Positions 8,259 through 15,467 of a DNA stretch of 22,816 nucleotides are shown here, piece after piece; the stretch's first letter is position 1, and each line of letters begins with the position of its first letter. The stretch is from UBA4660 sp034408895. GTDB taxonomy: Bacteria > Bacteroidota > Bacteroidia > Flavobacteriales_D > Sanyastnellaceae. The translations under genes and the position numbers were made by a program. The notes beneath the pieces were generated by a model, which saw nothing but the letters and a program-made list of their open reading frames with translations, made no database searches and was not told the origin of the DNA. The stretch is taken from contig JAWXCI010000071.1 in the NCBI GenBank assembly GCA_034408895.1, positions 1 to 22,816 of the forward strand, read 5' to 3'.

Positions 8259-9643
8259 TCATACACGGCAAAATTTTCATCCTCGTACAACACCTTCAGC
8301 CCCAATTCCACATGGAAATGTCTTTTTGGGAGAAGAAGAAGTTGGCAGTTTTTGGATCGTAAATCTGTGATACGTTCTTCGGTCACTTCGTGTTGATCCA
8401 CAATCCACCCCCTTCGATGGGCGAAATAGAGATCCACCGGATTGAGGTCGCCCACCACAGCAATCATATCATTGGGCGATGTGAAACGATTCATGATTTC
8501 TTCCAGTTGAATTTTATATGCGCGCCTGTGAGGATAGCTCAAATCTCCTATTTGGTTGATCATGCTTTCCGCTAAAACCACCACGCCAATTATCCAACCC
8601 CATTTTACCGGAATTTTGATGATGAAAAATCCTGCTGCCACACAAGTTAAAGGAACCAGCGGAATCTGGTAATAGTTGTGAAGCGCGAAAACTTCTCCTG
8701 TTTTCAACATGAAAAAAAGAATGAGGGGCAGGCTGGCAAGGAGAGCAATTCTCCAGCGTTTGTCCGCTCTCAACAACATGAAACAGCCGGCAATGGCAAC
8801 AGCGGTAAGTAAATAAGACTTTGTGTTGTCGAACAAAAACCGCCTCACCAATTCGCCTTTGTGTTGAAGCAATTCTGAAAAACCTTCGCCCAGGGATTTT
8901 ATGAAATAGAGCGAATGCCCTCCCCTGCTTATCAACTCCGGAATCCACACGAAGTACCACCAGCAGATAACGAGTGCACTTGCTGCACAAGTCGCCAAAA
9001 GAACCAACCGTCTTTGCCACCCGAGTTTTGCATCAAGCACAAAAATTCCTGGAAACACCAGCGCAAATGCAACGGGCAGTTTGCACAAGCCTCCCGTGCT
9101 TGCAAGTAAGAAGAAAAGAAAAACCTGCCACCATTTTCCTTCCCTCACATACAGCACCGCATAGTAGAAACCAATAATCATGAGCGACATACTGAAAGTG
9201 TCGGGCATCACTTTTCTGGCGAAAGCAAACCAGACCGAAATGGTGAGAAAAAACGTAGAGTAAAACGCATGTCGTTCGCTGAAAAACAATTTCAGCACAC
9301 GGTAGAAAAACCACAGACCAACAGTGGACACAATGAGGTTGATGAGCCGGCCGTACCAGTGATCGTATCCAACTATTCGTGATACTGCACTGATAAGCCA
9401 ACTGAACAGGGGAAATTCCGAAGCAATTAAACCATGGTGTTCCCCGAATGCATAATCAATGTGCGGATATAAAATACCTGGCTCCAGTTCATAAAAATTT
9501 CGTGCAATGGAAGCAGTGAGTACTTGCCTCCAGTGGTGGTTGCCGTCCAGTGGCGGATTGGTGATGCCACACAGGCGGACAAGAAAAAAGAAGGCCAGCC
9601 AGAAGCGGATATCCTTGGTTGCGGAGGTTAGAAACTCTTTCAA
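8240..9643 (-). CDS. Integral membrane glycosyltransferase, GT39/ArnT-like (PMT family)
   Basis: Probably transfers a sugar from a polyprenyl-phosphate donor to lipid, glycan or protein on the outer face of the inner membrane (family knowledge). The first transmembrane helix (about 13-28) is followed by the loop PPLDGNHHWRQ, with Asp33 in the place of the catalytic acidic residue of the fold. About ten further hydrophobic segments follow, up to residue ~370, and a soluble C-terminal part ends the protein. The start is TTG at 9643; an in-frame stop lies just upstream and the next Met is near residue 145, so TTG is the only start that keeps helix 1 and the DG motif. Length is 467 aa, normal for the family. 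It converges with the outer membrane protein gene and diverges from tsaD with 38 bp between starts. The acceptor cannot be inferred from its neighbours. Confidence 0.82.
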   Translation of the reverse strand: MKEFLTSATKDIRFWLAFFFLVRLCGITNPPLDGNHHWRQVLTASIARNFYELEPGILYPHIDYAFGEHHGLIASEFPLFSWLISAVSRIVGYDHWYGRLINLIVSTVGLWFFYRVLKLFFSERHAFYSTFFLTISVWFAFARKVMPDTFSMSLMIIGFYYAVLYVREGKWWQVFLFFLLASTGGLCKLPVAFALVFPGIFVLDAKLGWQRRLVLLATCAASALVICWWYFVWIPELISRGGHSLYFIKSLGEGFSELLQHKGELVRRFLFDNTKSYLLTAVAIAGCFMLLRADKRWRIALLASLPLILFFMLKTGEVFALHNYYQIPLVPLTCVAAGFFIIKIPVKWGWIIGVVVLAESMINQIGDLSYPHRRAYKIQLEEIMNRFTSPNDMIAVVGDLNPVDLYFAHRRGWIVDQHEVTEERITDLRSKNCQLLLLPKRHFHVELGLKVLYEDENFAVYELKVEE

Positions 9644-9653
9644 GATGAATCAC

Positions 9654-9661
9654 CAGATTTG
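9654..9661 (+). promoter_or_regulatory. Possible -7 element for tsaD
   Basis: CAGATTTG matches TAnnTTTG in all but the first base and ends 20 bp before the GTG start. No convincing upstream TTG box was found. Confidence 0.25.
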
Positions 9662-9681
9662 CGCGCAGAATTACGACAAAC

Positions 9682-10707
9682 GTGAGCGCGCACAAACCCA
9701 TTATTCTGGCCATAGAATCAAGTTGCGATGAAACAGGCGCTGCAGTATTGCATGGCCGAAAAGTTTTATCCAACATCATCGCATCGCAAAGTGTGCACGA
9801 AAAATTTGGTGGCGTGGTACCAGAGCTTGCCAGCCGCGCACACCAGGCGAATATTGTTCCTGTGGTAAATCAGGCATTGACCACCGCAGATGTGGAAATG
9901 AAATCGCTCGATGCCATCGCATTCACACAAGGTCCTGGATTGATGGGATCGCTGTTGGTAGGTACATCCTTTGCAAAATCGCTTGCCCTTGCACTGAACA
10001 TTCCATTGATTGCAGTAAACCATATGCAGGCCCATGTACTTGCACATTTCATTGAAGAAAAACCGGAGCAAGTGATTCCATCGTTTCCTTTTCTCTGCCT
10101 TACAGTAAGTGGCGGCCACACACAACTCGTGAAAGTGGATGCACCACTTGAAATGGAAATCATTGGCGAAACCATTGATGATGCTGCTGGCGAAGCAATG
10201 GACAAAGCAGCAAAAGTGTTGGGCTTGCCTTATCCCGGTGGCCCGCACGTGGATCGGCTTGCACGACAGGGTGATGCATCGCGTTTTCAGTTTCCGCATC
10301 CAAAAGTGCCAGGGTATGATTACAGTTTCAGCGGTTTGAAAACTTCGTTTCTCTATTTGTTGAAAGACATTGAAGCCAAAGAGCCAGAATCTATTGAATC
10401 ACTAATTCCTGATATCTGCGCATCCTACCAACATGTAGTGGTCGAATACCTGCTAAAAAAAATGAACAAGGCTGTAGTGGATTTAAACATCAAACAACTT
10501 TGCCTTGCAGGTGGCGTGAGTGCAAACAGTGAATTGCGAAGAAGGTTTATGGCCATGTGCGATGCTGAAGGCTGGAAAGGATTTATTCCGCCTTTGGCAT
10601 ATTGCACTGACAATGCTGCAATGATTGGCATTGTCGGGCACTTTAAATTTATTGCCGGTGATTTCGCTGATATGCGATTTACACCACAAGGAAGATTGGT
10701 GTTTTGA
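9682..10707 (+). CDS. tsaD: tRNA N6-adenosine threonylcarbamoyltransferase TsaD
   Basis: Transfers the threonylcarbamoyl group to A37 of ANN-decoding tRNAs, together with TsaB and TsaE (t6A synthesis). ASKHA-fold signatures are complete: IESSCDETGAAV (11-22), GPGLMGSLLVG (84-94), metal ligands H114 and H118 in NHMQAH, TVSGGHTQLV (141-150), GEAMDKAAKVLGLPYPGGP, SFSGLKTS, LAGGVSANSELRRR, and D310 in YCTDNAAM. Length is 341 aa, as expected. The start is GTG 9682; a stop lies upstream in frame, and the encoded start (MSAHKPIILAIESS) fits the family. tsaB and tsaE are not in the window. Confidence 0.96.
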   Translation: MSAHKPIILAIESSCDETGAAVLHGRKVLSNIIASQSVHEKFGGVVPELASRAHQANIVPVVNQALTTADVEMKSLDAIAFTQGPGLMGSLLVGTSFAKSLALALNIPLIAVNHMQAHVLAHFIEEKPEQVIPSFPFLCLTVSGGHTQLVKVDAPLEMEIIGETIDDAAGEAMDKAAKVLGLPYPGGPHVDRLARQGDASRFQFPHPKVPGYDYSFSGLKTSFLYLLKDIEAKEPESIESLIPDICASYQHVVVEYLLKKMNKAVVDLNIKQLCLAGGVSANSELRRRFMAMCDAEGWKGFIPPLAYCTDNAAMIGIVGHFKFIAGDFADMRFTPQGRLVF

Positions 10708-10754
10708 TAATTGAATAAGGATTGACACCGATGAAAAGATTTCAGAGAACAGGG

Positions 10755-10772
10755 GCCCGATAGTTATCGAGA
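10755..10772. repeat. Intergenic palindromic element, copy 2
   Basis: GCCCGATAGTTATCGAGA, the same 18-bp core layout as at 3703 and 13530, with one arm mismatch. TTCAGA (10741-10746) and its inverse TCTGAA (10785-10790) flank it, as TTCAGC/GCTGAA flank copy 1. It lies 47 bp after tsaD. Confidence 0.55.
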
Positions 10773-10837
10773 ACCATGGTCTATTCTGAAATGAGAAGTT
10801 CACACAATTTCTCTTTCACTTACCAGTTGACACTCCT

Positions 10838-10845
10838 CAAATTTG
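10838..10845 (+). promoter_or_regulatory. Possible -7 element before the YiiX-like gene
   Basis: CAAATTTG differs from TAnnTTTG only in the first base and ends 5 bp before ATG 10851. A TTTC at 10814-10817 lies 20 bp upstream. If real, the transcript would have almost no leader. Confidence 0.25.
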
Positions 10846-10850
10846 CATCT

Positions 10851-11504
10851 ATGAAAAGAATAAAAATCATTTTGTTTCTGGCAAGCACAGCAGTTGTTCT
10901 GACACTTTTTGCCACCAATTCAAATTTATCAGCGCACGATTTCCAGAAAAAGAAAACGGCCTCATCAATTGATTTGCTCGAGGGTGACCTCATTTTTCAA
11001 ACGAACATTTCCCCACAATGCCAAGCCATACAACTGGCCACAAAAAGTAAATGGAGTCATGTAGGAATAATTCTTAAAGAGAACGATGAGTGGATGGTAC
11101 TTGAAGCTGTGCAACCTGTGAAGATGACTGCATTGAAAGATTTCATAAGGCGTGGCGAAAAAGGTGAATACGCTTTGAAACGACTAAACTCAGAAGGTGT
11201 GTTGAGTGCCGATATCATTAACGCAATGCACGAAATGGGTGAACAGCAGCTCGGAAAAAATTATGACGGAATTTTTATGTGGAGCGATGAGGAAATGTAT
11301 TGCAGCGAACTGGTTTGGAAAATCTACCACACCACCACAGGTCTCGAAATAGGGGCACTGCAAGCACTGGGCGATTTTGATTTGTCACATCCACTGGTGA
11401 AAGAAAAACTGGAAGAGCGCTATGGCCGTAACATCCCGCTCGAGGAAAAAATGATTTCGCCTGGAGCAATGTTCGATAGTGATTTGTTGATTCAAGTTCA
11501 TTGA
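10851..11504 (+). CDS. YiiX-like permuted papain-fold cysteine amidase/hydrolase (C92-like)
   Basis: Member of the circularly permuted NlpC/P60-papain group (YaeF/YiiX), whose known members act on amide bonds in cell-wall peptides or lipids. The actual substrate is unknown here. The start is ATG 10851 (MKRIKIILFLASTAVVLTLF), which gives a signal peptide or N-terminal anchor; an ATG 75 bp upstream in frame would bury it. Motifs: GDLIFQ (45-50), His70 in WSHVGII, Glu85 in VLEAV, and Cys151 in MYCSELVW, in the His-then-Cys order typical of the permuted fold. Length 217 aa. It is alone between tsaD and the papain-like protease, 97 bp before the latter, and may share a transcript with it. Confidence 0.85.
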   Translation: MKRIKIILFLASTAVVLTLFATNSNLSAHDFQKKKTASSIDLLEGDLIFQTNISPQCQAIQLATKSKWSHVGIILKENDEWMVLEAVQPVKMTALKDFIRRGEKGEYALKRLNSEGVLSADIINAMHEMGEQQLGKNYDGIFMWSDEEMYCSELVWKIYHTTTGLEIGALQALGDFDLSHPLVKEKLEERYGRNIPLEEKMISPGAMFDSDLLIQVH

Positions 11505-11601
11505 TCGGAAATTCAGTGGAGGAAAACATCTTTCCAGATAAATTTATCCCTGATTTTACAACTCAGTCAAACTAGCTATTACTTAATAAAACCTATTTCA
11601 T

Positions 11602-13188
11602 ATGCCCATAAGAATTGAACGGGACCGCAGCTCAGGAGGATATTCACCAGGATCCGGCCGTGGCCGCGGAGGTGGTGGCGGAGGTGGGTCGCTCATCCAG
11701 TTCATACCGATGCTCATTGGACTTTTTGGGAGAAATCCAAAGATGCTGATACTGCTTGTTGTGGGTGGGGCCATCTGGTACTTTGTGGGTGGAAAAGGTT
11801 GCGCTTCCATGACAAGCGATACGCCTGCGGAAACCACCGAGGGTAGCTTCTCAATGGGTGCTGATTTCGATGAGAAAAAATACAGCGCGACTGAAATATA
11901 TGAACCGCTCGCTGACAATAAACGCAATCCCATGCCTGAAGCGGTTTCGCTGTTGAAGTATGCACCTCAACCAATGAATCAGGGCCAGCAAGGTTCATGC
12001 GTGGCATGGGCATCTGCTTATGCAGCACGCAGCATAATGGAAGCACGTGAGTCCGGATCAAACCCGCAATCCACACGATTTTCTCCGGCATTTCTATACA
12101 ACCAGATTGCGTTGCAGGGATGCCAGGGTGCTTACCTGCCCGAAGCTATGAAAGTGATGAAGGGTGCCGGCCTTGCCCCCTACGAAGACATGCAATACAG
12201 CGATCAGGATTGTTCGCAGAAACCAAGTGATATGGCTTTGCGCAATGCATCCGAATTCAAGATTGAAGGATACCAGCGCCTGACTCTGGGTGATGACCCA
12301 AAGAGTGTTGACATTCTCGCCATCAAACAGAATATTGCACAAGGCGCACCAGTTGTTATTGGTATGATGGTGGGAGGAAGTTTTATGAAAGACATGGTGG
12401 GAAAAGAAACCTGGATACCAGTAGAATCAGATTTCAGCATGAGTGGTTTTGGTGGTCATGCCATGTGTGTGATTGGTTATGATGATTACAAATTCGGTAA
12501 TCACGGTGGCTTCCAGATCATGAATTCATGGGGTCAGGAGTGGGGCAATAAGGGCGTGGCGTGGATACCTTATGATATTTTCGTGGGAGGCGATTTTGTG
12601 AAAGAAGCCTACGGACTTTATCCAATGGGTAATGCTGATGCTCCCAAAACAAATACACTCGAAATTGAATTGGGAATTGTGCTGAATGAAAGTGATGCAA
12701 ATGTTTCATTGGGCAATGGAAGTTCTTCTGCAGCATTCATCACATCAAGCAAAATGAAAAAGGGAGAAAAAGGTGGCGACCGTTTTAAAATCATGGTGGC
12801 CAATAATCTTGAATGCTACGTTTACATTTTCGGGCAGGAAACTTCTGGTTCGAGCTACGTGCTATTTCCCTACACTAAAAAACATTCACCGTTTTGTGGC
12901 ATCACCGGTACAAGACTTTTCCCAAGCGATCATTCATTATATCCTGATGATGTGGGAACGGTAGACTACTTCGCGGTTTTGATAAGTCAATCGGTAATCG
13001 ACTACGATGCTTTCAGCCAACAAATTTCTGCATCCGCGGGAAGCACACTTGCAGAAAAACTGCAGCGAGCAATAGGGAACAACGCAGTTAATACTAACTG
13101 GCAGCCTGGCAATAGTTTGAAAGGATCCTGCTCTTGGCAAAAAGGTGGAAAGGGAATGACCGGAGCGGTGATTGAAGTGATGAAGTAA
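11602..13188 (+). CDS. Membrane-anchored papain-family (C1) cysteine protease with DUF4384-like C-terminal domain
   Basis: A Gly/Arg-rich N-terminus (residues 11-30) leads into a hydrophobic hairpin or membrane anchor (about 31-64, broken by GRNPK). The C1 peptidase domain spans about 115-335: QGQQGSCVAWASAY with Cys133 and the oxyanion Gln just before it, His286 in FGGHAMCVIGYD, and Asn308 in QIMNSWGQEWG, so the triad is complete. From about 350 to 500 a second domain (DRFKIMVANNLECYVYIFGQ, then VLFPY) resembles DUF4384. No pro-domain like that of animal papains is visible. It is probably an envelope protease whose active domain faces the periplasm, but orientation is inferred. ATG 11602 is the first good start. 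A perfect 12-bp palindrome, GATAAATTTATC (11537-11548), lies upstream. Substrate unknown. Confidence 0.88.
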   Translation: MPIRIERDRSSGGYSPGSGRGRGGGGGGGSLIQFIPMLIGLFGRNPKMLILLVVGGAIWYFVGGKGCASMTSDTPAETTEGSFSMGADFDEKKYSATEIYEPLADNKRNPMPEAVSLLKYAPQPMNQGQQGSCVAWASAYAARSIMEARESGSNPQSTRFSPAFLYNQIALQGCQGAYLPEAMKVMKGAGLAPYEDMQYSDQDCSQKPSDMALRNASEFKIEGYQRLTLGDDPKSVDILAIKQNIAQGAPVVIGMMVGGSFMKDMVGKETWIPVESDFSMSGFGGHAMCVIGYDDYKFGNHGGFQIMNSWGQEWGNKGVAWIPYDIFVGGDFVKEAYGLYPMGNADAPKTNTLEIELGIVLNESDANVSLGNGSSSAAFITSSKMKKGEKGGDRFKIMVANNLECYVYIFGQETSGSSYVLFPYTKKHSPFCGITGTRLFPSDHSLYPDDVGTVDYFAVLISQSVIDYDAFSQQISASAGSTLAEKLQRAIGNNAVNTNWQPGNSLKGSCSWQKGGKGMTGAVIEVMK

Positions 13189-13211
13189 TTCGCAATTATT
13201 CAACTTTCACC

Positions 13212-13230
13212 AACCACATTTTATGTGGTT
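13212..13230 (+). terminator. Weak hairpin after the papain-family protease gene
   Basis: AACCACAT (13212-13219) and ATGTGGTT (13223-13230) form a perfect 8-bp stem with a TTT loop, 24 bp after the stop. The U-tract is poor, so termination is uncertain. Confidence 0.45.
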
Positions 13231-13272
13231 CATTGCTGCATAACGGTCATCGTGATTTGTGCTGGACGAAAG

Positions 13273-13497
13273 TCAGGAATGAATTTCAATATAGCGTTTC
13301 AATTGACCTTTGATTGTTTCAAGGTAGTTCGCAAAATCTTCAACTGTGAGTTGTGCGCTGCCAATGTTTTTAGCCAACAGCGGAGTTTCTTCAAGATACC
13401 GGTAGAGTTCAGGATATTTTGTTTCCATCAGCAAAGTCACCTTCTGAATTTCAGCGAGGATGGATTCGATGGTTTTTATTTCAGTCGGCTCACTCAT
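13273..13497 (-). CDS. Small conserved-looking hypothetical protein (74 aa)
   Basis: I do not recognise the family. The start is ATG 13497 (MSEPTEIKTIESILAEIQ); a longer frame to 13542 would add an unlikely hydrophobic leader. The protein is acidic and mostly helical by pattern, with YPELYRYLEETP in the middle and a C-terminal helix (VEDFANYLETIKGQLKRYI). No signal peptide, cysteines or membrane segment are present, so it is probably cytoplasmic. It is downstream of and on the same strand as the T9SS type B gene, separated by 93 bp that contain a palindromic repeat. Confidence 0.65.
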   Translation of the reverse strand: MSEPTEIKTIESILAEIQKVTLLMETKYPELYRYLEETPLLAKNIGSAQLTVEDFANYLETIKGQLKRYIEIHS

Positions 13498-13529
13498 TAA
13501 GATTGTTATTTCTAAAAAAAATACTTCCC

Positions 13530-13547
13530 GCCCGATAACCATCGGGA
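13530..13547. repeat. Intergenic palindromic element, copy 3
   Basis: GCCCGATAACCATCGGGA is the third copy of the 18-bp core, here without TTCAG flanks. On the minus strand it is followed after 8 nt by a run of eight T (13514-13521), so it could act as a weak terminator for the type B gene. Confidence 0.55.
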
Positions 13548-13590
13548 TTGTCCTTGCTAGTTGCCAATTGCCCTTTAATTTTTTTTCTCC

Positions 13591-15264
13591 TCATTTCCCC
13601 TTCACCACCATTACATATCCTTCCAGGTCAGCACTCGCGCCATCGCCACATTCGGTTGTGAACTGCATCACGAAAAAATAACTGCCTTCAGAAAAATCCG
13701 AAGCATCCCATCCGTCTTTTTTACTTTCAAAAACAAGGTTGCCCCAGCGGTTAAAAATTTTGAGTGAGTATTGTGAGAACAAATCAATCACATTAAAATC
13801 CGGGGCGTTGGCTAGAAAAGGTTTCCACTTATCGTTCTTGCTGTCGTTGTTAGCAGTAACAATATTCGGGATGCGGAGTTGTGCCGGATCAAACGTCACT
13901 TCCTCATCGCTTATCACTTCGGTAAAGGCGGTCGCTGTACAACCATTTTCAGTATTGATGACAGTGAGCGTATAGAAACCCGCTGCATCAACTGTGGGCG
14001 AAATGGTGTTCGAACCGCTCACAAAATGTCCGTCAGTGGTGGACCACTGCCATGTTACCGGCTGGCCGGGAATCACCAGCGCACCATCAAGTATTGCAGT
14101 GGGGTGGAGGCAGGAAATTGTATCATCGGGCGCTGGCGAAATGCTGATTAGGTTGTTAGGGATCATTGCATCGACCTGAAAGGCACAATCCTGGGCATCT
14201 TCAATCAATACCACATAAGTTCCATCGGTCAAATCTTCCGTGATATAATCAATCTGTACATCACCATCCAACGAGAAAATGTAGGGTTCGACACCACCGG
14301 TAATAGTCACTACTTCTATTGTGCCTCCTTGTCCATTGCAGGCAGTTTCAGTTTCCACATTGAATGTGAGCGGGGCGGCTACAGGAAAAGTAAATGTGCC
14401 TGCGCCAAGGTTTCCGCAGATGTCCTTCACCTGGCCGTTTTCAAAGGTTATAGTAATCTCGTAAGCCCCACCCGCTGCAATTTGCTGATCAAGCGTGAGT
14501 ACAAAAGAATTGTCCAGCGTGGCAGTGCCACCTGTGGCGGCCTCGAAAGCAGTTACTGAAAAATTGCCCCCGGGACCGATAATGGTAAAATCATTAATAT
14601 GAACACTGCTCACCAGTATTGGCTCGGAAAAAGTGATGATGAGTTCCGTGTTGGTGCAATTGCTTTCCACGCTGATGATACTCGGTGGAAGTTCATCATA
14701 AAGTGATGCAGTGCTTTCGCCAAAATCAATAGTATAGCCCTGGGTGCTGCTGCTCCAGTTCATTACTACGAGGGCAAAAGTTTGTCCGGCAGTTACCGGA
14801 AGATCAGCATTGAAAGGAGGGCCATTGAGGTCGCCCGGTCCGTTGGTATTTCCAATGCCTCCGTTGGCAGTTGAAATTCCTGTCGGGCCATTGGGTGGTG
14901 TCAGGGTTCCCCACGAGTTGCAACTCACTTCAGGCGAAGTGCCGCCATCTATTATTCCGGCACAGCCGCCTGCACTTATGTCAAACAGTGCCCAATCATA
15001 ATCTGCATTCGGATCGTTGGGATTGATGATGAAGGAGAGCAACCCATCTTGCTGCACGGTGAACGAATACCACACCGAACCCCACTCCGCATTGAGATTA
15101 CACACCCCGGTAAACTCGTAAATATCCCCGGTGGAAATGGGGGCCTGATCCTGTGTATAAAAATCCTGGCAAAGAGGAATGGAAGTAACACAATCGCTGT
15201 TTTGTGCATTGATGTATGAAGAGAACACCAGAAGAATGATATGAAGTGCAGAAAGTTTTTGCAT
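13591..15264 (-). CDS. Large secreted protein with T9SS type B (gliding motility-associated) C-terminal domain
   Basis: The start is ATG 15264, giving the signal peptide MQKLSALHIILLVFSSYINA; the open frame reaches 15351, but the upstream part is not signal-like. Residues about 25-200 form a PPC-like/lectin-like module (EWGSVWYSFTVQQDGLLSF, DYDWALFDIS) common in Bacteroidota surface proteins. About 205-310 is an Ig-like module with a SbsA-type strand (ITFSEPILVSS). About 310-440 are SprB/PKD-like strands. The last ~95 residues (IPNIVTANNDSKNDKWKPF, then YSLKIFNRWGNLVFES and GSYFFVMQF) are the CHU_C/type B sorting domain, which directs T9SS export with attachment often dependent on SprF-like partners. 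No sprF/porP-like gene is in the window. Likely an adhesin or matrix protein. Confidence 0.88.
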   Translation of the reverse strand: MQKLSALHIILLVFSSYINAQNSDCVTSIPLCQDFYTQDQAPISTGDIYEFTGVCNLNAEWGSVWYSFTVQQDGLLSFIINPNDPNADYDWALFDISAGGCAGIIDGGTSPEVSCNSWGTLTPPNGPTGISTANGGIGNTNGPGDLNGPPFNADLPVTAGQTFALVVMNWSSSTQGYTIDFGESTASLYDELPPSIISVESNCTNTELIITFSEPILVSSVHINDFTIIGPGGNFSVTAFEAATGGTATLDNSFVLTLDQQIAAGGAYEITITFENGQVKDICGNLGAGTFTFPVAAPLTFNVETETACNGQGGTIEVVTITGGVEPYIFSLDGDVQIDYITEDLTDGTYVVLIEDAQDCAFQVDAMIPNNLISISPAPDDTISCLHPTAILDGALVIPGQPVTWQWSTTDGHFVSGSNTISPTVDAAGFYTLTVINTENGCTATAFTEVISDEEVTFDPAQLRIPNIVTANNDSKNDKWKPFLANAPDFNVIDLFSQYSLKIFNRWGNLVFESKKDGWDASDFSEGSYFFVMQFTTECGDGASADLEGYVMVVKGK

Positions 15265-15285
15265 GTGTGCGGAATTAAGGTGAGG

Positions 15286-15293
15286 CGAAGGTA
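15286..15293 (-). promoter_or_regulatory. Possible -7 element for the T9SS type B gene
   Basis: Read on the minus strand, this is TACCTTCG, one base from TAnnTTTG, 21 bp before the ATG. A TTTTGG lies about 25 bp further upstream, longer than usual spacing. Confidence 0.35.
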
Positions 15294-15334
15294 GGAAGCA
15301 TTGCATTCTGATGTTCGCCAAAACATCATGACGA

Positions 15335-15390
15335 AAACTGAACTGTGTCAATTCAGTTTACATACCCAAAATAGTGCTAAACTGGTTTAG
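15335..15390. promoter_or_regulatory. Two inverted repeats in the divergent intergenic region
   Basis: AAACTGAA (15335-15342) and TTCAGTTT (15352-15359) form an 8-bp perfect inverted repeat with a 9-nt centre. CTAAACTGGTTTAG (15377-15390) is a second one with 6-bp arms. They lie between the type B gene (minus) and the second cargo array (plus), the place expected for operators of divergent promoters. Confidence 0.4.
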
Positions 15391-15467
15391 GAACTGGCTC
15401 CATTGCCGGAAAAAATCGTGAATAAAGAAATGAACAAACGAATGATTTTCCTGGGATAACGCTTGAA

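Noticed and set aside
8514..9020. Minus-strand 168-codon ORF inside the glycosyltransferase gene
   Set aside because: It is in a different frame of a gene with clear membrane helices and has Cys/His/Arg-rich shadow composition.
9766..10299. Minus-strand 177-codon ORF opposite tsaD
   Set aside because: Antisense shadow: Cys/His/Lys-rich with no domain, while tsaD is certain.
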